64,000 nt of DNA from Simiduia curdlanivorans. GTDB lineage: Bacteria; Pseudomonadota; Gammaproteobacteria; Pseudomonadales; Cellvibrionaceae. This document shows positions 25,521 to 33,887 of this stretch, piece by piece. Position 1 is the stretch's first letter. The number at the start of each line of letters is the position of its first letter. The DNA lies in assembly GCF_030409605.1 (NCBI RefSeq), contig NZ_JAUFQG010000004.1, forward strand, positions 2,963,001 to 3,027,000. The letters run 5' to 3'. Both the position numbers and the translations under genes were made by a program. The notes below the pieces were generated by a model that had not been told where the DNA came from, did no database searches, and saw only the letters and a list, made by a program, of their open reading frames with translations.

Positions 25521-26398
25521 TAAACGAAACCAATACATCACCTGAATCTATTGTCGAAGTGACAATGGCAAACGCCCAAGCGGCGTTAATCGAAGCCTCT
25601 GTTGAGCGGCCAGTATTGGCGCTTTTTTGGTCGCAACGCAGCGATGTTTGTATAGCTTTAAAGCAGCTGCTGGAAGCGATAGCGCAGGAGAAGGCCGGAA
25701 AATTTCTATTGGCCAATGTTAACACCGATGAGCTGGCTGGTATCGCCAGCCAACTGGGCGTGCAAAGTTTGCCCACGTTAATGGTGCTGCAACAAGGTCA
25801 ACCGGTGGATGGCTTGGCGGGTGATCAAACGGAGGCCAATGTGCGGGCGCTGCTCGATAAATTTTTACCGCCACAATGGCAAGAAGATTTGTCTGCGGCG
25901 GAAAAGCTATTGGCGACCGATGATATTAATGATCAAGCCAAAGCGATAGCGCTGCTTAAAGATGCCTGGGCCGAGAGCAAGCAATGCAGCCTAGCAGTGT
26001 TGCTAGCAGATATTTATTTAAATGCCGGTCGTTTGGATGACTGCGAGGCGCAATTAAAGGCTGTACCCATACAAGATCGGCAGTCGGCCTGGCTACAGGT
26101 GGAGGCTAAATTGCAATTAAAGCGCGAGGCTGGCAAGGCACCTGAAATTCTTGCCCTAGAGCAAGCGCTGGCCGCAACGCCCGATGATCTCGCGATTGTT
26201 CAACAATTGGCCGTAGCCTTGGCTCAAGATAAGCATCACCAAGAAGCCTTGGAGCTGTTGTTTCCTGTGTTGAAGAAAAACCTCGGCGCCGCCGATGGCG
26301 CCGTGCGTAAAACCTTTCAGGATATTTTGGCTTCCTTGGGCAAGGGCGATCCCTTGGCTGTTAAATTTCAGCGCCAGCTTTACGCGTTGATCTATTAG
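25517..26398 (+). CDS. cnoX: Chaperedoxin CnoX (YbbN-like thioredoxin/TPR protein)
   Basis: This 293-residue protein has an N-terminal thioredoxin fold (about 10-115) and C-terminal tetratricopeptide-like helices. The active-site region is WSQRSDVC (38-45), lacking the CxxC pair, just as E. coli CnoX has WSERSQHC. CnoX protects proteins under hypochlorous or oxidative stress and cooperates with GroEL. The start GTG 25517 overlaps the DyP peroxidase stop, so the two are translationally coupled. Pairing with a peroxidase suggests a shared oxidative-stress role, which is inference. Confidence 0.88.
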   Translation: MINETNTSPESIVEVTMANAQAALIEASVERPVLALFWSQRSDVCIALKQLLEAIAQEKAGKFLLANVNTDELAGIASQLGVQSLPTLMVLQQGQPVDGLAGDQTEANVRALLDKFLPPQWQEDLSAAEKLLATDDINDQAKAIALLKDAWAESKQCSLAVLLADIYLNAGRLDDCEAQLKAVPIQDRQSAWLQVEAKLQLKREAGKAPEILALEQALAATPDDLAIVQQLAVALAQDKHHQEALELLFPVLKKNLGAADGAVRKTFQDILASLGKGDPLAVKFQRQLYALIY

Positions 26399-26420
26399 TC
26401 GAGAGCGAAAGGGAATACAG

Positions 26421-27296
26421 ATGCAGCTTCCGAAAGGTGTCAACCGTGGCACCTCTACCTATGGGTTAGAGTACCTTGATATCGAGCATCCCAAGGCGCG
26501 CGCTCGTATTTTTTTACAAGGCGCTCAGGTCACTGAGTTTCAAGCCACGAACCAACCGCCCTTGTTGTGGCTCAGCCCAGAAGAAGATTTTCGCCCAGCA
26601 AAGGCCATACGTGGAGGTGTTCCAATTTGTTGGCCTTGGTTTGGTGCCCATGCAGCAAACGCAGCAGCGCCCGCACACGGTTTTGCTCGCACGAGTTTGT
26701 GGCATCTAGAAGGCGTCATCAGTCGTGATGAGGGTGTGACCCTAACGCTTTCTTTGCCGGTAGCGGCTAGACCCGATTGGCCCCATTCTGCGCAATTAAC
26801 CCTGACCGTTAGCATCTCTGATCACCTAGGTTTAGCGCTCACAACCCATAACCTAGGCGACACTGACCTAGTCTTGAGCCAAGCGCTGCACAGCTATTTC
26901 GATGTGCAGGATATTACGCAGGTGCAGATTACTGGCTTGCGCGGCTGTCGCTACGATGATCAATTGTTGGGCGAAGCTGGGCGAGGCTTGTTGTGTGCGG
27001 AGGGCCCGTTAAACGTGGCGGGGGAAGTGGATAGAATCGTTTACCCGCGTCAGCCTATTGGAGTGACAACGCCAACTTATGACCTAGCCCTAACCACTCA
27101 GGGCAGCGCCAGTGCGGTGATTTGGAACCCCTGGTTGGATAAATCGGCTCGCTTGAGTCATTTTCCGGCCGATGGCTATAAGTCCATGCTGTGTGTTGAA
27201 ACCGCTAACTGTGGCGCCGACGCAAGAGTGATTGGCGCCGGCGCTTCACATAGCTTAGCGGTTGAATATCGACAGTTAAGCACTGGTAAAAACTGA
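26421..27296 (+). CDS. D-hexose-6-phosphate mutarotase (YeaD-like)
   Basis: This 291-residue aldose-1-epimerase superfamily enzyme interconverts anomers of hexose 6-phosphates. Typical motifs are GVPICWPWFG, AHGFARTSLW (catalytic His in HGFAR), SQALHSYFDVQDI and the C-terminal acidic region CVETANC. It starts at ATG 26421, 22 bp after cnoX, so it may share that operon. Nothing else in the area concerns sugars. Confidence 0.9.
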   Translation: MQLPKGVNRGTSTYGLEYLDIEHPKARARIFLQGAQVTEFQATNQPPLLWLSPEEDFRPAKAIRGGVPICWPWFGAHAANAAAPAHGFARTSLWHLEGVISRDEGVTLTLSLPVAARPDWPHSAQLTLTVSISDHLGLALTTHNLGDTDLVLSQALHSYFDVQDITQVQITGLRGCRYDDQLLGEAGRGLLCAEGPLNVAGEVDRIVYPRQPIGVTTPTYDLALTTQGSASAVIWNPWLDKSARLSHFPADGYKSMLCVETANCGADARVIGAGASHSLAVEYRQLSTGKN

Positions 27297-27373
27297 GCTA
27301 GCTGGCATAATTCACGCCCGCGCAAGATTTGCGCGCAATTTTCTTTTGTCTGACCGTTAATCAGAGTACAAAC

Positions 27374-28492
27374 ATGCGACCAGAACTGAAACCTAGTAAC
27401 CCCAATTTTTCTTCAGGCCCTTGTAGCAAGCGCCCTGGCTATAGCCTTGATCAACTGCACATTGAGACCTTGGGGCGCTCGCATCGGTCCGCATTGGGTA
27501 AAGAGGTCCTCGCCAAGGCCTGTGCGCAAACGGCGGAATTGCTCGGTTTACCCGAAGGCTATCGGGTTGGCATAGTGCCAGCCTCTGACACTGGCGCTGT
27601 AGAGATGGCTTTGTGGTCTATGCTCGGGCCGCGCCCTGTGGAAGTGCTGTATTGGGAGTCCTTCGGGCAAGGTTGGATGAGTGATATCACCAAACAGCTA
27701 AAGCTAAAGGAAGTGTCTAGCCGCTCCGCTGACTATGGTCAATTACCGGATCTATCGGCGATTAATTTTAATAATGACATCGTTTTCACTTGGAACGGTA
27801 CCACCTCGGGTGTGAAGTTGCCCAACGGTGACTGGATTGCCGACGATCGCAAAGGCCTTACGATTTGCGACGCAACCTCCGCCGTTTTTGCTATGGAAAT
27901 GCCGTGGGAAAAACTCGATGTCGTGACCTTTAGCTGGCAAAAAGTATTGGGTGGCGAAGGTGCGCACGGCATGCTAATTCTTAGCCCGCGCGCAGTTGAG
28001 CGCTTGGAAACTTACGTGCCGGCCTGGCCCTTGCCAAAAATATTTCGCATGACCAGCGGCGGTAAACTCAACGAAGGTATTTTCCGCGGCGAAACCATTA
28101 ACACGCCTTCGATGTTATGTGTTGCCGATTATTTGGATGCCCTGGCTTGGTTGGCATCTATCGGTGGCTTGCCTGCGGCGATAAAGCGCTCGGAAGCTAA
28201 TCTGCAGGCGATTAGTGACTTCGTGTCGAAAAATAACTGGATTCACTTTTTAGCTGAAGATGAGTTGCTGCGCTCTAATACCAGCGTTTGCTTAACCTTG
28301 GACGCCACGCCTGACCAAGTAAAGAAAATGGCGAAGTTGCTAGAGGCAGAGTCAGTTGCCTATGACATTGGCGCCTATCGCGATGCGCCCGCCGGTTTGC
28401 GCATTTGGTGTGGCGCCACGGTGGAGTCCAGCGATGTGGCGGCGTTAATGCCCTGGTTGGATTGGGCCTATAAGGAAGTGGTAGGCGCGTAA
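27374..28492 (+). CDS. serC: Phosphoserine aminotransferase, alternative (Methanosarcina/rhizobial) type
   Basis: This 372-residue fold-type I PLP enzyme converts 3-phosphohydroxypyruvate to phosphoserine. It begins MRPELKPSNPNFSSGPCSKRPGY, with HRSALGKEVL, TWNGTTSGVKLPNGDWI and the PLP-binding Lys190 in TFSWQKVLGGEGAHG. These features match the subgroup seen in Methanosarcina and alphaproteobacteria, not the E. coli-type SerC usual in gammaproteobacteria. ATG 27374 is chosen; earlier in-frame codons lack a ribosome-binding site. It is followed by a terminator, then serA. Confidence 0.9.
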   Translation: MRPELKPSNPNFSSGPCSKRPGYSLDQLHIETLGRSHRSALGKEVLAKACAQTAELLGLPEGYRVGIVPASDTGAVEMALWSMLGPRPVEVLYWESFGQGWMSDITKQLKLKEVSSRSADYGQLPDLSAINFNNDIVFTWNGTTSGVKLPNGDWIADDRKGLTICDATSAVFAMEMPWEKLDVVTFSWQKVLGGEGAHGMLILSPRAVERLETYVPAWPLPKIFRMTSGGKLNEGIFRGETINTPSMLCVADYLDALAWLASIGGLPAAIKRSEANLQAISDFVSKNNWIHFLAEDELLRSNTSVCLTLDATPDQVKKMAKLLEAESVAYDIGAYRDAPAGLRIWCGATVESSDVAALMPWLDWAYKEVVGA

Positions 28493-28510
28493 TAATGAGA
28501 GTTTGAGAGA

Positions 28511-28538
28511 AGCCCGCCCTTAGGTGGGCTTTTTTTTC
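28511..28538 (+). terminator. Intrinsic terminator after serC
   Basis: AGCCCGCC and GGTGGGCT form an 8-bp stem with one G-T pair around CTTA, followed by eight T. It lies between serC and serA. Confidence 0.85.
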
Positions 28539-28604
28539 AGCCGCTTAGGTATACCAACATTAGCTCGTTTTGTTTGCTGAAAATTATAAAAAATGGAGTC
28601 ACAG

Positions 28605-29780
28605 ATGTCTTTCAAAGTACAAACCTTTAACCAAATTGCCGAGCGTGGTTTGAAACGATTCGACAGTGTTAACTACTTGGTGGGCTCAGACCAAGTGGAG
28701 CCAGATGCGATTTTGTTACGGAGCCAAAACCTGCATGACTGTGTGTTAAATGAAAATTTAAAAGCGATCGCTCGCGCTGGCGCGGGCGTTAACAATGTGC
28801 CGGTTGATGCTTGCAGCAAACAGGGCATAGTGGTTTTTAATACCCCCGGTGCCAATGCCAATGCGGTGAAAGAGTTGGTGCTGTGCGCCTTGTTGTTAGC
28901 CTCGCGCGGTATCGTTGACGGTATGCAATTTGCGGAAGGCTTAACGGATATAGCCGACAGTCATGAGCTTGCGGCGCGTCTGGAAAAAGAGAAAAAGCAG
29001 TTTGCCGGTGTAGAGCTCTATGGCAAAAAATTAGGTATTGTCGGCTTGGGTGCCATTGGTTCAATGGTTGCCGAAATGGCCTTAGCACTGGGAATGGATG
29101 TGCTTGGCTTTGACCCAGCGCTATCGGTGGATGCCGCTTGGCGTTTACCAAATCAAGTACAGCGCATGGAAAGTCTTCAGGCGCTATTAGGGCAGGCGGA
29201 TTACGTTAGCTTGCATGTGCCCGCGATTGAGCAAACCAAAAATCTCATTAACGCCGATACTGTGACGAGTTTTAAAAAGGGCGCGGTATTGGTTAACTTT
29301 GCCCGCGAGTCAATTGTCGATCCGCACGCGGTGCTGGGTGCCCTGGATAAAGGCGGGCTTGCGCGCTATGTGTGTGATTTTCCCGAACCTGAATTCAGGG
29401 GGCGGAAAGATGTATTGGCGATGCCGCACATTGGTGCGAGCACCTTAGAGGCCGAAGAAAACTGTGCGGTTATGGCCGCAGATCAGCTGCGCGATTACTT
29501 AGAAAACGGCAACATCAAAAATTCGGTTAACTTCCCGTCGGTGGCCATGCCGCGCGCGCTGGGCACATGTCGCTTAACCTTTACCAACGATAACGTCTCG
29601 GGCGTTTTGGGGCACGTGTTGTCGGTTCTGGCCGATCTCCAGGTTAACGTAGTCGATATGATGAATAAAAGCCGGGGCCAACTTGCTTACAATATCATCG
29701 ATATGGAGGCGGCGCCGAGTGCGGAATTACGCGCAGCGGTTGCAGCGGTCGAGCATGTTATTGCTGTGCGTTTGATCTAG
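28605..29780 (+). CDS. serA: D-3-phosphoglycerate dehydrogenase SerA with ACT domain
   Basis: This 391-residue enzyme oxidises 3-phosphoglycerate with NAD, the first step of serine synthesis. The N-terminal substrate region contains ARAGAGVNNVPVD, the NAD motif GLGAIG is at 147-152, and the catalytic Arg and His lie in FARESIVDP and MPHIGAST. A C-terminal ACT-like domain (about 318-391) could sense serine. ATG 28605 has GGAG six bases upstream and is preferred over ATG 28593. With serC upstream it completes two of the three serine steps; serB is not in this window. Confidence 0.93.
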   Translation: MSFKVQTFNQIAERGLKRFDSVNYLVGSDQVEPDAILLRSQNLHDCVLNENLKAIARAGAGVNNVPVDACSKQGIVVFNTPGANANAVKELVLCALLLASRGIVDGMQFAEGLTDIADSHELAARLEKEKKQFAGVELYGKKLGIVGLGAIGSMVAEMALALGMDVLGFDPALSVDAAWRLPNQVQRMESLQALLGQADYVSLHVPAIEQTKNLINADTVTSFKKGAVLVNFARESIVDPHAVLGALDKGGLARYVCDFPEPEFRGRKDVLAMPHIGASTLEAEENCAVMAADQLRDYLENGNIKNSVNFPSVAMPRALGTCRLTFTNDNVSGVLGHVLSVLADLQVNVVDMMNKSRGQLAYNIIDMEAAPSAELRAAVAAVEHVIAVRLI

Positions 29781-29805
29781 CAGGCTGCTAGCCTGGGTCT
29801 TACTT

Positions 29806-30117
29806 ATGTATAAACTTTGTGTCTATGTACCAACCTCTCATCTAGATGCGGTTAAGTCGGCAATTTTTGCAGCGGGTGCCGGTCGGGTTGGCGCCTATAC
29901 ACACTGTTGCTGGGAAGTGCAGGGCGTCGGTCAGTTTATGCCGAGGACGGGCGCCAAGCCGTTTTTAGGTCGGGTGGGTGAGCTCGAAAGAGTGGCCGAA
30001 TATCGCTTGGAAACGGTCGTGCCCTTAAATTGCATTACCGACGTAGTCAACGCATTGCGCCAGGCTCATCCCTATGAAGAACCCGCCTACGATGTTATGA
30101 AATTAGAGGCTTATTAA
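29806..30117 (+). CDS. YqfO-like protein (NIF3 PII-like domain)
   Basis: This small protein of 103 residues resembles the PII/CutA-like domain found inserted in some NIF3-family proteins and also occurring alone. Landmarks are MYKLCVYVPTSHLDAVKSAIF, AGRVGAYTHCCWEVQG and AHPYEEPAYDVMKLE. The biochemical role of the stand-alone form is not known. It starts 25 bp after serA. Its 3' end overlaps the convergent Nudix gene by 23 bp. Confidence 0.83.
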   Translation: MYKLCVYVPTSHLDAVKSAIFAAGAGRVGAYTHCCWEVQGVGQFMPRTGAKPFLGRVGELERVAEYRLETVVPLNCITDVVNALRQAHPYEEPAYDVMKLEAY

Positions 30118-30649
30118 GCGGGCGAATTAAATCTTTGGTGCGAAAGGGGAAGTTGTTTTCTTTTCGGTCGGCAAAGTAATGCTGCAAAGTTTCCGTAATT
30201 ACGGGGAAGGCCAGTTCCTGCCAAGGTATTTCGTGCTCGTAAAAAAGCTCCACCTCTAGGGACTCTGGCCCCGGGCCAAAATTAATATCGGTTAAAGTAC
30301 CGCGGTAAAAGAAGTACACCTGATTGATTTGCGGTAAGTTGAACAATGTATAGAGCGCGTCAACTTTTATCTTGGCCCTAGCTTCTTCCCAGGTTTCTCT
30401 GACTGCGCCTTGCTCTGTGGTTTCGCCGTTTTCCATAAAGCCAGCGGGCAAAGTCCAAAACCCGTGGCGCGGCTCAATGGCGCGCTTGCAGAGTAATACT
30501 CTGTCCTCCAATATCGGTAATGTGCCGGTAATGATGCGTGGGTTTTGGTAGTGGATAGTGCTGCAGTGTAAGCATACATGTCGCTCTCTATCGTCGCCTT
30601 CGGGAATGGTAAGGGCGACATCTTTCCCGCATTGGCTGCAAAATTTCAT
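30095..30649 (-). CDS. Nudix hydrolase with N-terminal zinc ribbon
   Basis: This 184-residue protein has a zinc ribbon at 4-31 (CSQCG ... CLHC) followed by a Nudix domain. The Nudix box runs through GFMENGETTEQGAVRETWEEA; the usual final glycine is not conserved, which is common in this subgroup. It would hydrolyse a nucleotide-sugar or dinucleotide-type pyrophosphate such as NADH or ADP-ribose, but the substrate is not readable. Its start overlaps the upstream DUF3135 stop by four bases (ATGA), so the two genes form a small operon. Confidence 0.85.
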   Translation of the reverse strand: MKFCSQCGKDVALTIPEGDDRERHVCLHCSTIHYQNPRIITGTLPILEDRVLLCKRAIEPRHGFWTLPAGFMENGETTEQGAVRETWEEARAKIKVDALYTLFNLPQINQVYFFYRGTLTDINFGPGPESLEVELFYEHEIPWQELAFPVITETLQHYFADRKENNFPFRTKDLIRPLNKPLIS

Positions 30650-30966
30650 TGCTCGCTTTCCATTAATGCCAATCGGTAAATTTTTGCATTCTTGGCAGGT
30701 TTTGCTGTATCGGGTTGATTCAGTCTGTCGATCATCTGGTGGAAGGATTCGGTCATCATGCGGGAAATTTTTATACAGGCACCTAAGGGGCTTTTGTGCA
30801 ACTGGCGCTGGGCGTCTATTTGAAATTGAAGCCCGCGCAGGCGCTGTTTGGTTTCGCCATTCGCCTGATCAATCACAGCGTTTATTAGCTCGGTGCGCAA
30901 ACTCTCGAGCGCTTCCGGCTCACACTCTGCCAGTGTGCGTAGCTGGTCAAAATTCGGCAATTTCAT
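30646..30966 (-). CDS. DUF3135 protein
   Basis: This 106-residue, mostly helical, soluble protein resembles DUF3135 through LPNFDQLRTLAECEPEALESLR, RGLQFQIDAQRQL and ACIKISRMMTESF. Its function is unknown. It is translated just ahead of the zinc-ribbon Nudix gene with a four-base overlap and is divergent from the NudL gene, with 110 bp between the starts. No membrane segment, signal peptide or metal motif is visible. Confidence 0.75.
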   Translation of the reverse strand: MKLPNFDQLRTLAECEPEALESLRTELINAVIDQANGETKQRLRGLQFQIDAQRQLHKSPLGACIKISRMMTESFHQMIDRLNQPDTAKPAKNAKIYRLALMESEQ

Positions 30967-31031
30967 GGCTTACCTCATACTTAGCTTTGGCTATTCTACC
31001 AGAGCTGGCGGTGACTGGGCTCGCGCTTAAC

Positions 31032-31059
31032 TTCACTGTTTGAACTTTCTGGTTATAAT
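31032..31059 (+). promoter_or_regulatory. Probable promoter of the NudL gene
   Basis: TTCACT (31032-31037) and a consensus TATAAT (31054-31059) are spaced by 16 bp. The predicted transcript would begin near 31066, only about ten bases before ATG 31077 and within the GAGGT Shine-Dalgarno-like stretch. Confidence 0.5.
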
Positions 31060-31076
31060 GCGCTTGAGGTACGCCT

Positions 31077-31676
31077 ATGCTCAAACAGCTCAGCTCTGCT
31101 ATCCAACAATATAATTACGCCTTAGACCGCCCCGGTGCCTACAGCAAGCAGGCTGCCGTACTTATGGCGATTACCAATGAGGCCGACCCTCAGGTGGTTC
31201 TGACCCTACGTTCTTCCGAGTTGAAGCGGCATTCGGGGGAGGTGTCTTTTCCCGGCGGATGGTGGGATACAACCGATGAAACTCTGGCCCATACAGCGCT
31301 ACGCGAGGCGCAAGAGGAGATTGATCTTTGCCCGAGCAAGGTTGAGTTGCTGGGTAATTGGCGCTCTCGCTATGCCCGCGGCGGCGTGCGGGTGCAGCCG
31401 GTGATTGGTGTCATCGCGCCCGACATTGCACTTACGCCCAACCCGGGTGAGTTAGACGCGGTGTTTAAGGTGCCCTTGGCATTTTTTCTACAGGACCGAC
31501 GCGCACGCACCGATGTGTTTACCCATGAAGGCAAGGAGCATTGGGTGCCGGCCTACGAGTTTGAGGGCTTTGAAATTTGGGGTTTTACCGCCGGCATTAT
31601 AATCGACGTATTGAATTCCACACTCGGCGCTGGCATCGTTAAGGCGCATGAAACAGCGCCGTTGCGCCATTTTTAA
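31077..31676 (+). CDS. Coenzyme A pyrophosphatase, NudL-like Nudix hydrolase
   Basis: This 199-residue Nudix enzyme resembles the CoA diphosphatase group, which splits CoA or acyl-CoA to 4'-phosphopantetheine and ADP. The family-specific RHSGEVSFPGGWWD precedes the Nudix box (about 60-84, ALREAQEEIDL). It starts at ATG 31077. A gamma-class carbonic anhydrase homologue follows after 12 bp and a DUF1289 gene after that, forming a three-gene operon also common in Pseudomonas. Confidence 0.88.
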   Translation: MLKQLSSAIQQYNYALDRPGAYSKQAAVLMAITNEADPQVVLTLRSSELKRHSGEVSFPGGWWDTTDETLAHTALREAQEEIDLCPSKVELLGNWRSRYARGGVRVQPVIGVIAPDIALTPNPGELDAVFKVPLAFFLQDRRARTDVFTHEGKEHWVPAYEFEGFEIWGFTAGIIIDVLNSTLGAGIVKAHETAPLRHF

Positions 31677-31688
31677 GGGCAAATTGAT

Positions 31689-32219
31689 ATGACTTTTTAC
31701 CGATTGGGAGATATGCAACCCAAGCTTGAGGGCGAGGGGCACTTTATTGCCGATAGTGCCAACTTGATTGGCGAGGTCATCGTAAAATCCGGCGCCAGTA
31801 TTTGGTTTAACGCGGTTATTCGCGCGGATAACGCGCCCATTGAGGTGGGGGTTAGATCCAACGTGCAAGATGGTGCCGTTTTACACACAGATCCAGGTGT
31901 AAAGCTGACCATTGGGCAGGGCGTAACCATCGGCCACAACGCTATGCTGCACGGCTGCACCATCGGTGATAATTCTCTAATCGGTATAGGTGCGGTAGTG
32001 TTGAATCACGCCGTGATTGGTCGCAACTGCATTGTTGGCGCCAATGCTTTGGTGACTGAAGGCATGGAAATACCTGATAACAGCTTAGTGGTTGGCAGCC
32101 CCGCCAAGGTGATAAAACAGTTGGATTTTGCCGTTGAGGAATTATTAGCCGCCAGCGCCGAGGTCTATGAAAAACATGCAGTGCGTTATACGAAAGAACT
32201 GAAAAAGGTCGAGCTTTGA
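31689..32219 (+). CDS. Gamma-class carbonic anhydrase family protein (YrdA-like)
   Basis: This 176-residue left-handed beta-helix protein shows hexapeptide repeats (I-G-x-x-x-x) from about 20 to 135. Likely metal-binding histidines occur in VLHTDPG, TIGHNAMLHGC. Members are often called YrdA, PaaY or CaiE-like; carbonic anhydrase activity is proven for only some. It starts at ATG 31689. The last codons overlap the TTG start of the DUF1289 gene by four bases. Confidence 0.88.
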   Translation: MTFYRLGDMQPKLEGEGHFIADSANLIGEVIVKSGASIWFNAVIRADNAPIEVGVRSNVQDGAVLHTDPGVKLTIGQGVTIGHNAMLHGCTIGDNSLIGIGAVVLNHAVIGRNCIVGANALVTEGMEIPDNSLVVGSPAKVIKQLDFAVEELLAASAEVYEKHAVRYTKELKKVEL

Positions 32220-32419
32220 GTATCGGTGCGGAGGTGGATAATCAGCGGGTTAAATCACCTTGCACGTCAGTGTGTGCTTTGAATGATGAGGATATTTGCG
32301 TGGGCTGTTATCGCTCCGCGATGGAAATTAGCCGCTGGGGGCGCATGAGTCACGAAGAGCAACGAGCGGTGGTTGAATTGGCTGCTGAGCGTAGGAAATT
32401 CGAAAATCCTTTTAGCTAA
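32216..32419 (+). CDS. DUF1289 small Cys-rich protein
   Basis: This 67-residue protein has four cysteines (16, 20, 28, 31) in SPCTSVCALNDEDICVGCYRS, the DUF1289 signature, which suggests a bound metal or Fe-S centre. The segment ISRWGRMSHEEQRAVV is also typical. The start is TTG 32216, overlapping the preceding stop, so translation is coupled. Its stop codon TAA lies within the first unit of a 7-bp tandem repeat. Function is unknown. Confidence 0.84.
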   Translation: MSIGAEVDNQRVKSPCTSVCALNDEDICVGCYRSAMEISRWGRMSHEEQRAVVELAAERRKFENPFS

Positions 32420-32450
32420 CACCTAACACCTAACACCTAACACCTAACAC
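32416..32450 (+). repeat. Five exact CTAACAC heptamer repeats
   Basis: CTAACAC occurs five times without a mismatch, followed by CTGATTA. The first unit contains the stop codon (32417-32419) of the DUF1289 gene. Gain or loss of later units would not alter that protein, so the tract is a simple-sequence marker rather than an obvious phase switch. Confidence 0.95.
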
Positions 32451-32498
32451 CTGATTAGTTTATATCTCTCCCCTAAAATCATTTGTCTAGATGGCAGT

Positions 32499-33785
32499 TT
32501 ACTCTTCATCATCCAGCTGTAGCCGTATGGCTTTGACTTTTTCGATCATTTTGCTAGAGGTTTCAACAATTTCAAAACGATAATTCTTTAAGGTTAAACT
32601 CATCGCTGTTTCCGGCACGCCTTGGAATGTGTCGACGAGCAAGCCATTAATGGTTTTCGCTTCATCGGTGGGCAAGTCCCACTCCAGTTCGCGGTTTACA
32701 TCGCGGATTGACGTGCTGCCGTCGATGATGAACCAGCCGTCGCCAAGGTCGATAATTTCTTCCTCCACGCTGCCAGCGTTGTTGGTGGTGAAATCGCCAA
32801 CAATCTCTTCGAGCAGATCTTCGAGGGTAATGATGCCCTGCACATCGCCGTATTCATCCACCACAAACGCCATGCGGCGCTTTTCTTTTTGGTAGTGCAG
32901 CAATTGCGTATGTAAGGCTGTGGATTCGGGCACAAAGTAGGGTTTGCGGCAAAAGCGCCGGATGTCGGCGTGGGTTATGGTGGAGTCGTCGCCAAAAATA
33001 AAGCGCGCCGCGTTGCGCAAATGCAAGGTGCCCACCACATTGTTGATGTCGCCTTCGTACACGGGTAGGCGAGTATATTCACTGGTGCGAATTTGTTGCA
33101 GTAGCGTTACCACGTCGTCTTCTAAATTGAGCCCAACTACTTCATTGCGCGGCACCATAATATCTTCCACCGTCGCCTTGCCCAGATCGAGCACGTTGAG
33201 CAGCATACCTTGGTGTTGGTCGGGAATCAGGTCGCCGGCTTCATCAACCACGGTGCGTAGCTCATCGGGATGAAGGTGCTCGTTGGTGCCACTCACTTCC
33301 GGGTTGATACCAAATAGCCGAACCAGTGCGTTAGAAATAGTGTTGACCAGCCAAACCACGGGATAGAACAGCCAGAGCAGTGGCTTAAGTATGAAGCTGG
33401 CGGGGAATGCGATTTTTTCAGGCTTGAAAGCGGCAACGGTTTTGGGCGTGACCTCGGCGAAAATCAACATAATAAAAGTGAGCACAATGGGCAGTATCAC
33501 TAGGGTCGCCCACTCGCCAAATAGGCGCATGGTGATAGCGCTGGCAATAATCGTCGCCAAAATATTAACTAGGTTGTTGCCGATTAAAATAACGCCAATC
33601 AGCCGATCAGGGCGGCTCAGCAGCTCAGCAGCTCTTAGGGCGCCAGCGTGCTTCTTATTAACAAGATGTTTCAGGCGATAGCGATTCAGGGACATCATCC
33701 CTGTTTCAGAAGAAGAGAAAAACGCAGAAAGTATTATCAGACCAGCCAAGCTTGAAAAAAGTAGGCTCAAAGGTATGTCGTTCAA
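32499..33785 (-). CDS. CNNM/CorB-type transporter with CBS domains (HlyC/CorC family)
   Basis: This 428-residue inner-membrane protein has an N-terminal CNNM (DUF21) membrane domain with about four segments in residues 1-150. Two CBS domains (about 200-330; VEDIMVPRNEV, DEYGDVQGIITLEDLLEEIVGD) and a C-terminal CorC_HlyC domain follow. Relatives (YfjD, CorB, MpfA) take part in magnesium export or resistance. Adjacent ypjD and divergent ffh are its usual neighbours in gammaproteobacteria. The older name hemolysin-like is misleading. Confidence 0.9.
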   Translation of the reverse strand: MNDIPLSLLFSSLAGLIILSAFFSSSETGMMSLNRYRLKHLVNKKHAGALRAAELLSRPDRLIGVILIGNNLVNILATIIASAITMRLFGEWATLVILPIVLTFIMLIFAEVTPKTVAAFKPEKIAFPASFILKPLLWLFYPVVWLVNTISNALVRLFGINPEVSGTNEHLHPDELRTVVDEAGDLIPDQHQGMLLNVLDLGKATVEDIMVPRNEVVGLNLEDDVVTLLQQIRTSEYTRLPVYEGDINNVVGTLHLRNAARFIFGDDSTITHADIRRFCRKPYFVPESTALHTQLLHYQKEKRRMAFVVDEYGDVQGIITLEDLLEEIVGDFTTNNAGSVEEEIIDLGDGWFIIDGSTSIRDVNRELEWDLPTDEAKTINGLLVDTFQGVPETAMSLTLKNYRFEIVETSSKMIEKVKAIRLQLDDEE

Positions 33786-33887
33786 GTAGGGTTGTTCTCT
33801 ATGACAGTAAGCGGCGTATCTTGCAATAGATGGCGCCGCATGGCAAATGTAATGTGCTGGTGCATCGGTTTGCTACTTTGTTTGTCG

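Noticed and set aside
32416..32450. CRISPR array
   Set aside because: The units are 7 bp with no spacers and no cas genes nearby.
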